From assembly GCA_031316255.1 (NCBI GenBank), contig JALDQW010000001.1, positions 1,831,485-1,895,484 on the forward strand: 64,000 bases of DNA, given 5' to 3'. Below the pieces are notes generated by a model. It did no database searches. It saw nothing but the letters and a program-made list of their open reading frames with translations, and had not been told where the DNA came from. Source of the DNA: Nitrosomonas sp. Lineage in GTDB: Bacteria > Pseudomonadota > Gammaproteobacteria > Burkholderiales > Nitrosomonadaceae. Each line of letters starts with the position of its first letter. The first letter of the stretch is position 1. The translations under genes were made by a program, and so were the position numbers. This document shows positions 63,459-64,000 of this stretch, piece by piece.

Positions 63459-64000
63459 ATGAAATTTTTATGCCGCCTGATCTGCTTATGCGCGTTCATC
63501 AGTTTGCCGGCGTTGGCGCAAGAGCCGGGATTGCCGGCGGGTCTGACGTCAGGCGATGAACCCGGATTGCCCGCCGGGCTGGATTTAAACCATTCGACTA
63601 TCCAGCCCGCAGCCCCGCCAACCTTGCCGTTCGGTTTGTCGGATCTTGGCGAATCGACAGTATCCGGAAGTGAAATTGGTCGGAATGACAATCGCTTGCT
63701 CAGGTCTGTCCAAAGAAAATTGCCTTTTAATTTGTCGGGCTTCTGGGAGGCGCGTGGCGGGTTTCGCGTAACCGGTGACCCAAACGAAAAACAACAGTCG
63801 ATTACAGAAACACGGTTGCAGTTGCAGGTGCAGAAGTCCTTGCGCAACATTGCATTCAATCTGACAACCGATCTGCTGTATGACAATGTTGCCGATAATC
63901 TGCCCGTTCAACTGAATTCCGGCCGCGGTTTTGTCGATCTGCGCGAAGCGAATTTAACATTCTCTCCGCTTGATTTTGTCGATATCAAAGCGGGCAGGCA
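63459..64000 (+). CDS. Outer membrane protein, N-terminal part (cut by window edge)
   Basis: An open frame from ATG 63459 runs to the end of the window (180 residues). Signal peptide MKFLCRLICLCAFISLPALA, then a linker with a repeated EPGLPAGL motif and a proline-rich stretch. A beta-strand-rich region follows (LSGFWEARGGFRVTGD, TRLQLQVQKSLRNIAFNLTTDLLYD, FVDLREANLTFSPLDFVDIKAGR). The FVDLREANLTFSPLDFVDIKAGR run resembles DUF1302/porin-like barrel proteins encoded next to MMPL-LolA-like pairs. It probably completes an export route to the outer membrane. Confidence 0.8.
   Translation, partial: MKFLCRLICLCAFISLPALAQEPGLPAGLTSGDEPGLPAGLDLNHSTIQPAAPPTLPFGLSDLGESTVSGSEIGRNDNRLLRSVQRKLPFNLSGFWEARGGFRVTGDPNEKQQSITETRLQLQVQKSLRNIAFNLTTDLLYDNVADNLPVQLNSGRGFVDLREANLTFSPLDFVDIKAGR

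Overview
The window reads as chromosome of a betaproteobacterium with moderate G+C. Nitrosomonas or a close relative is my best guess; I infer this from overall gene content and from the rpsF-priB-rpsR-rplI order with a GTG-started priB. No rRNA or tRNA gene and no CRISPR array was seen.

Layout. 1-5701: a Bat-type operon (partial DUF58 protein, DUF4381 membrane protein, BatA-like and BatB-like von Willebrand A proteins, BatD). 5830-14401: an accessory island. It opens with a complete insertion sequence of the ISNCY/IS1202 type flanked by a 16-bp direct repeat, followed by a 1501-residue STAND NTPase with ankyrin repeats (a likely defence protein) and a secreted hydrolase fused to a seven-bladed lectin-like propeller. 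A decayed end of the same kind of IS closes it. 14424-24649: a small secreted protein, a methyltransferase gene split by a miniature element, a PAS-GAF-GGDEF-EAL protein, ubiE, a DUF971 gene, phoB-phoR, another miniature element and a cytochrome-type fatty acid cis/trans isomerase. 24789-33967: housekeeping genes (rpsF-priB-rpsR-rplI, rsmI, LpoA-like, yraN, pteridine reductase, MidA-like, hemerythrin, phosphoribosyltransferase, M48 protease, VOC protein). 34115-36798: GGDEF debris, an IS5-family element with a frameshifted transposase nested in a miniature element, and an exported SurE. 36981-51592: Lon-like protease and UspA, an epimerase/ketopantoate-reductase pair, an Anbu proteasome-like locus (zinc peptidase, Anbu, permuted ATP-grasp, alpha-E protein), MgtE and an APC permease.

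51855-64000 (running off the end) is the most interesting part: one tightly packed operon that looks like an undescribed lipid/amino-acid biosynthesis and export system. In order it encodes a KAS III-like condensing enzyme, an AurF-like diiron oxygenase, a small carrier protein with an amino acid:[carrier protein] ligase (a seryl-tRNA-synthetase-like enzyme with Cys130/Glu174/Cys271 zinc ligands), an NAD-dependent reductase, a phosphopantetheinyl transferase, a second ferritin-like diiron protein, a second acyl carrier protein, an isoprenylcysteine-methyltransferase-like membrane protein, a fatty acyl-AMP ligase, an MMPL/RND transporter, a LolA-like periplasmic protein and an outer membrane protein. 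My reading is that an amino acid on one carrier and a fatty acid on another are joined or elaborated, N-oxygenated and/or reduced, then exported. A perfect TGTGA-N6-TCACA palindrome lies upstream.

Five complete or partial copies of one miniature transposable element family with IS5-like ends (GGGCATCTCTAAAAAT) are scattered through the window. One breaks a methyltransferase, one supplies the C-terminus of the MMPL transporter, and one was itself hit by the likely parent IS5 element.
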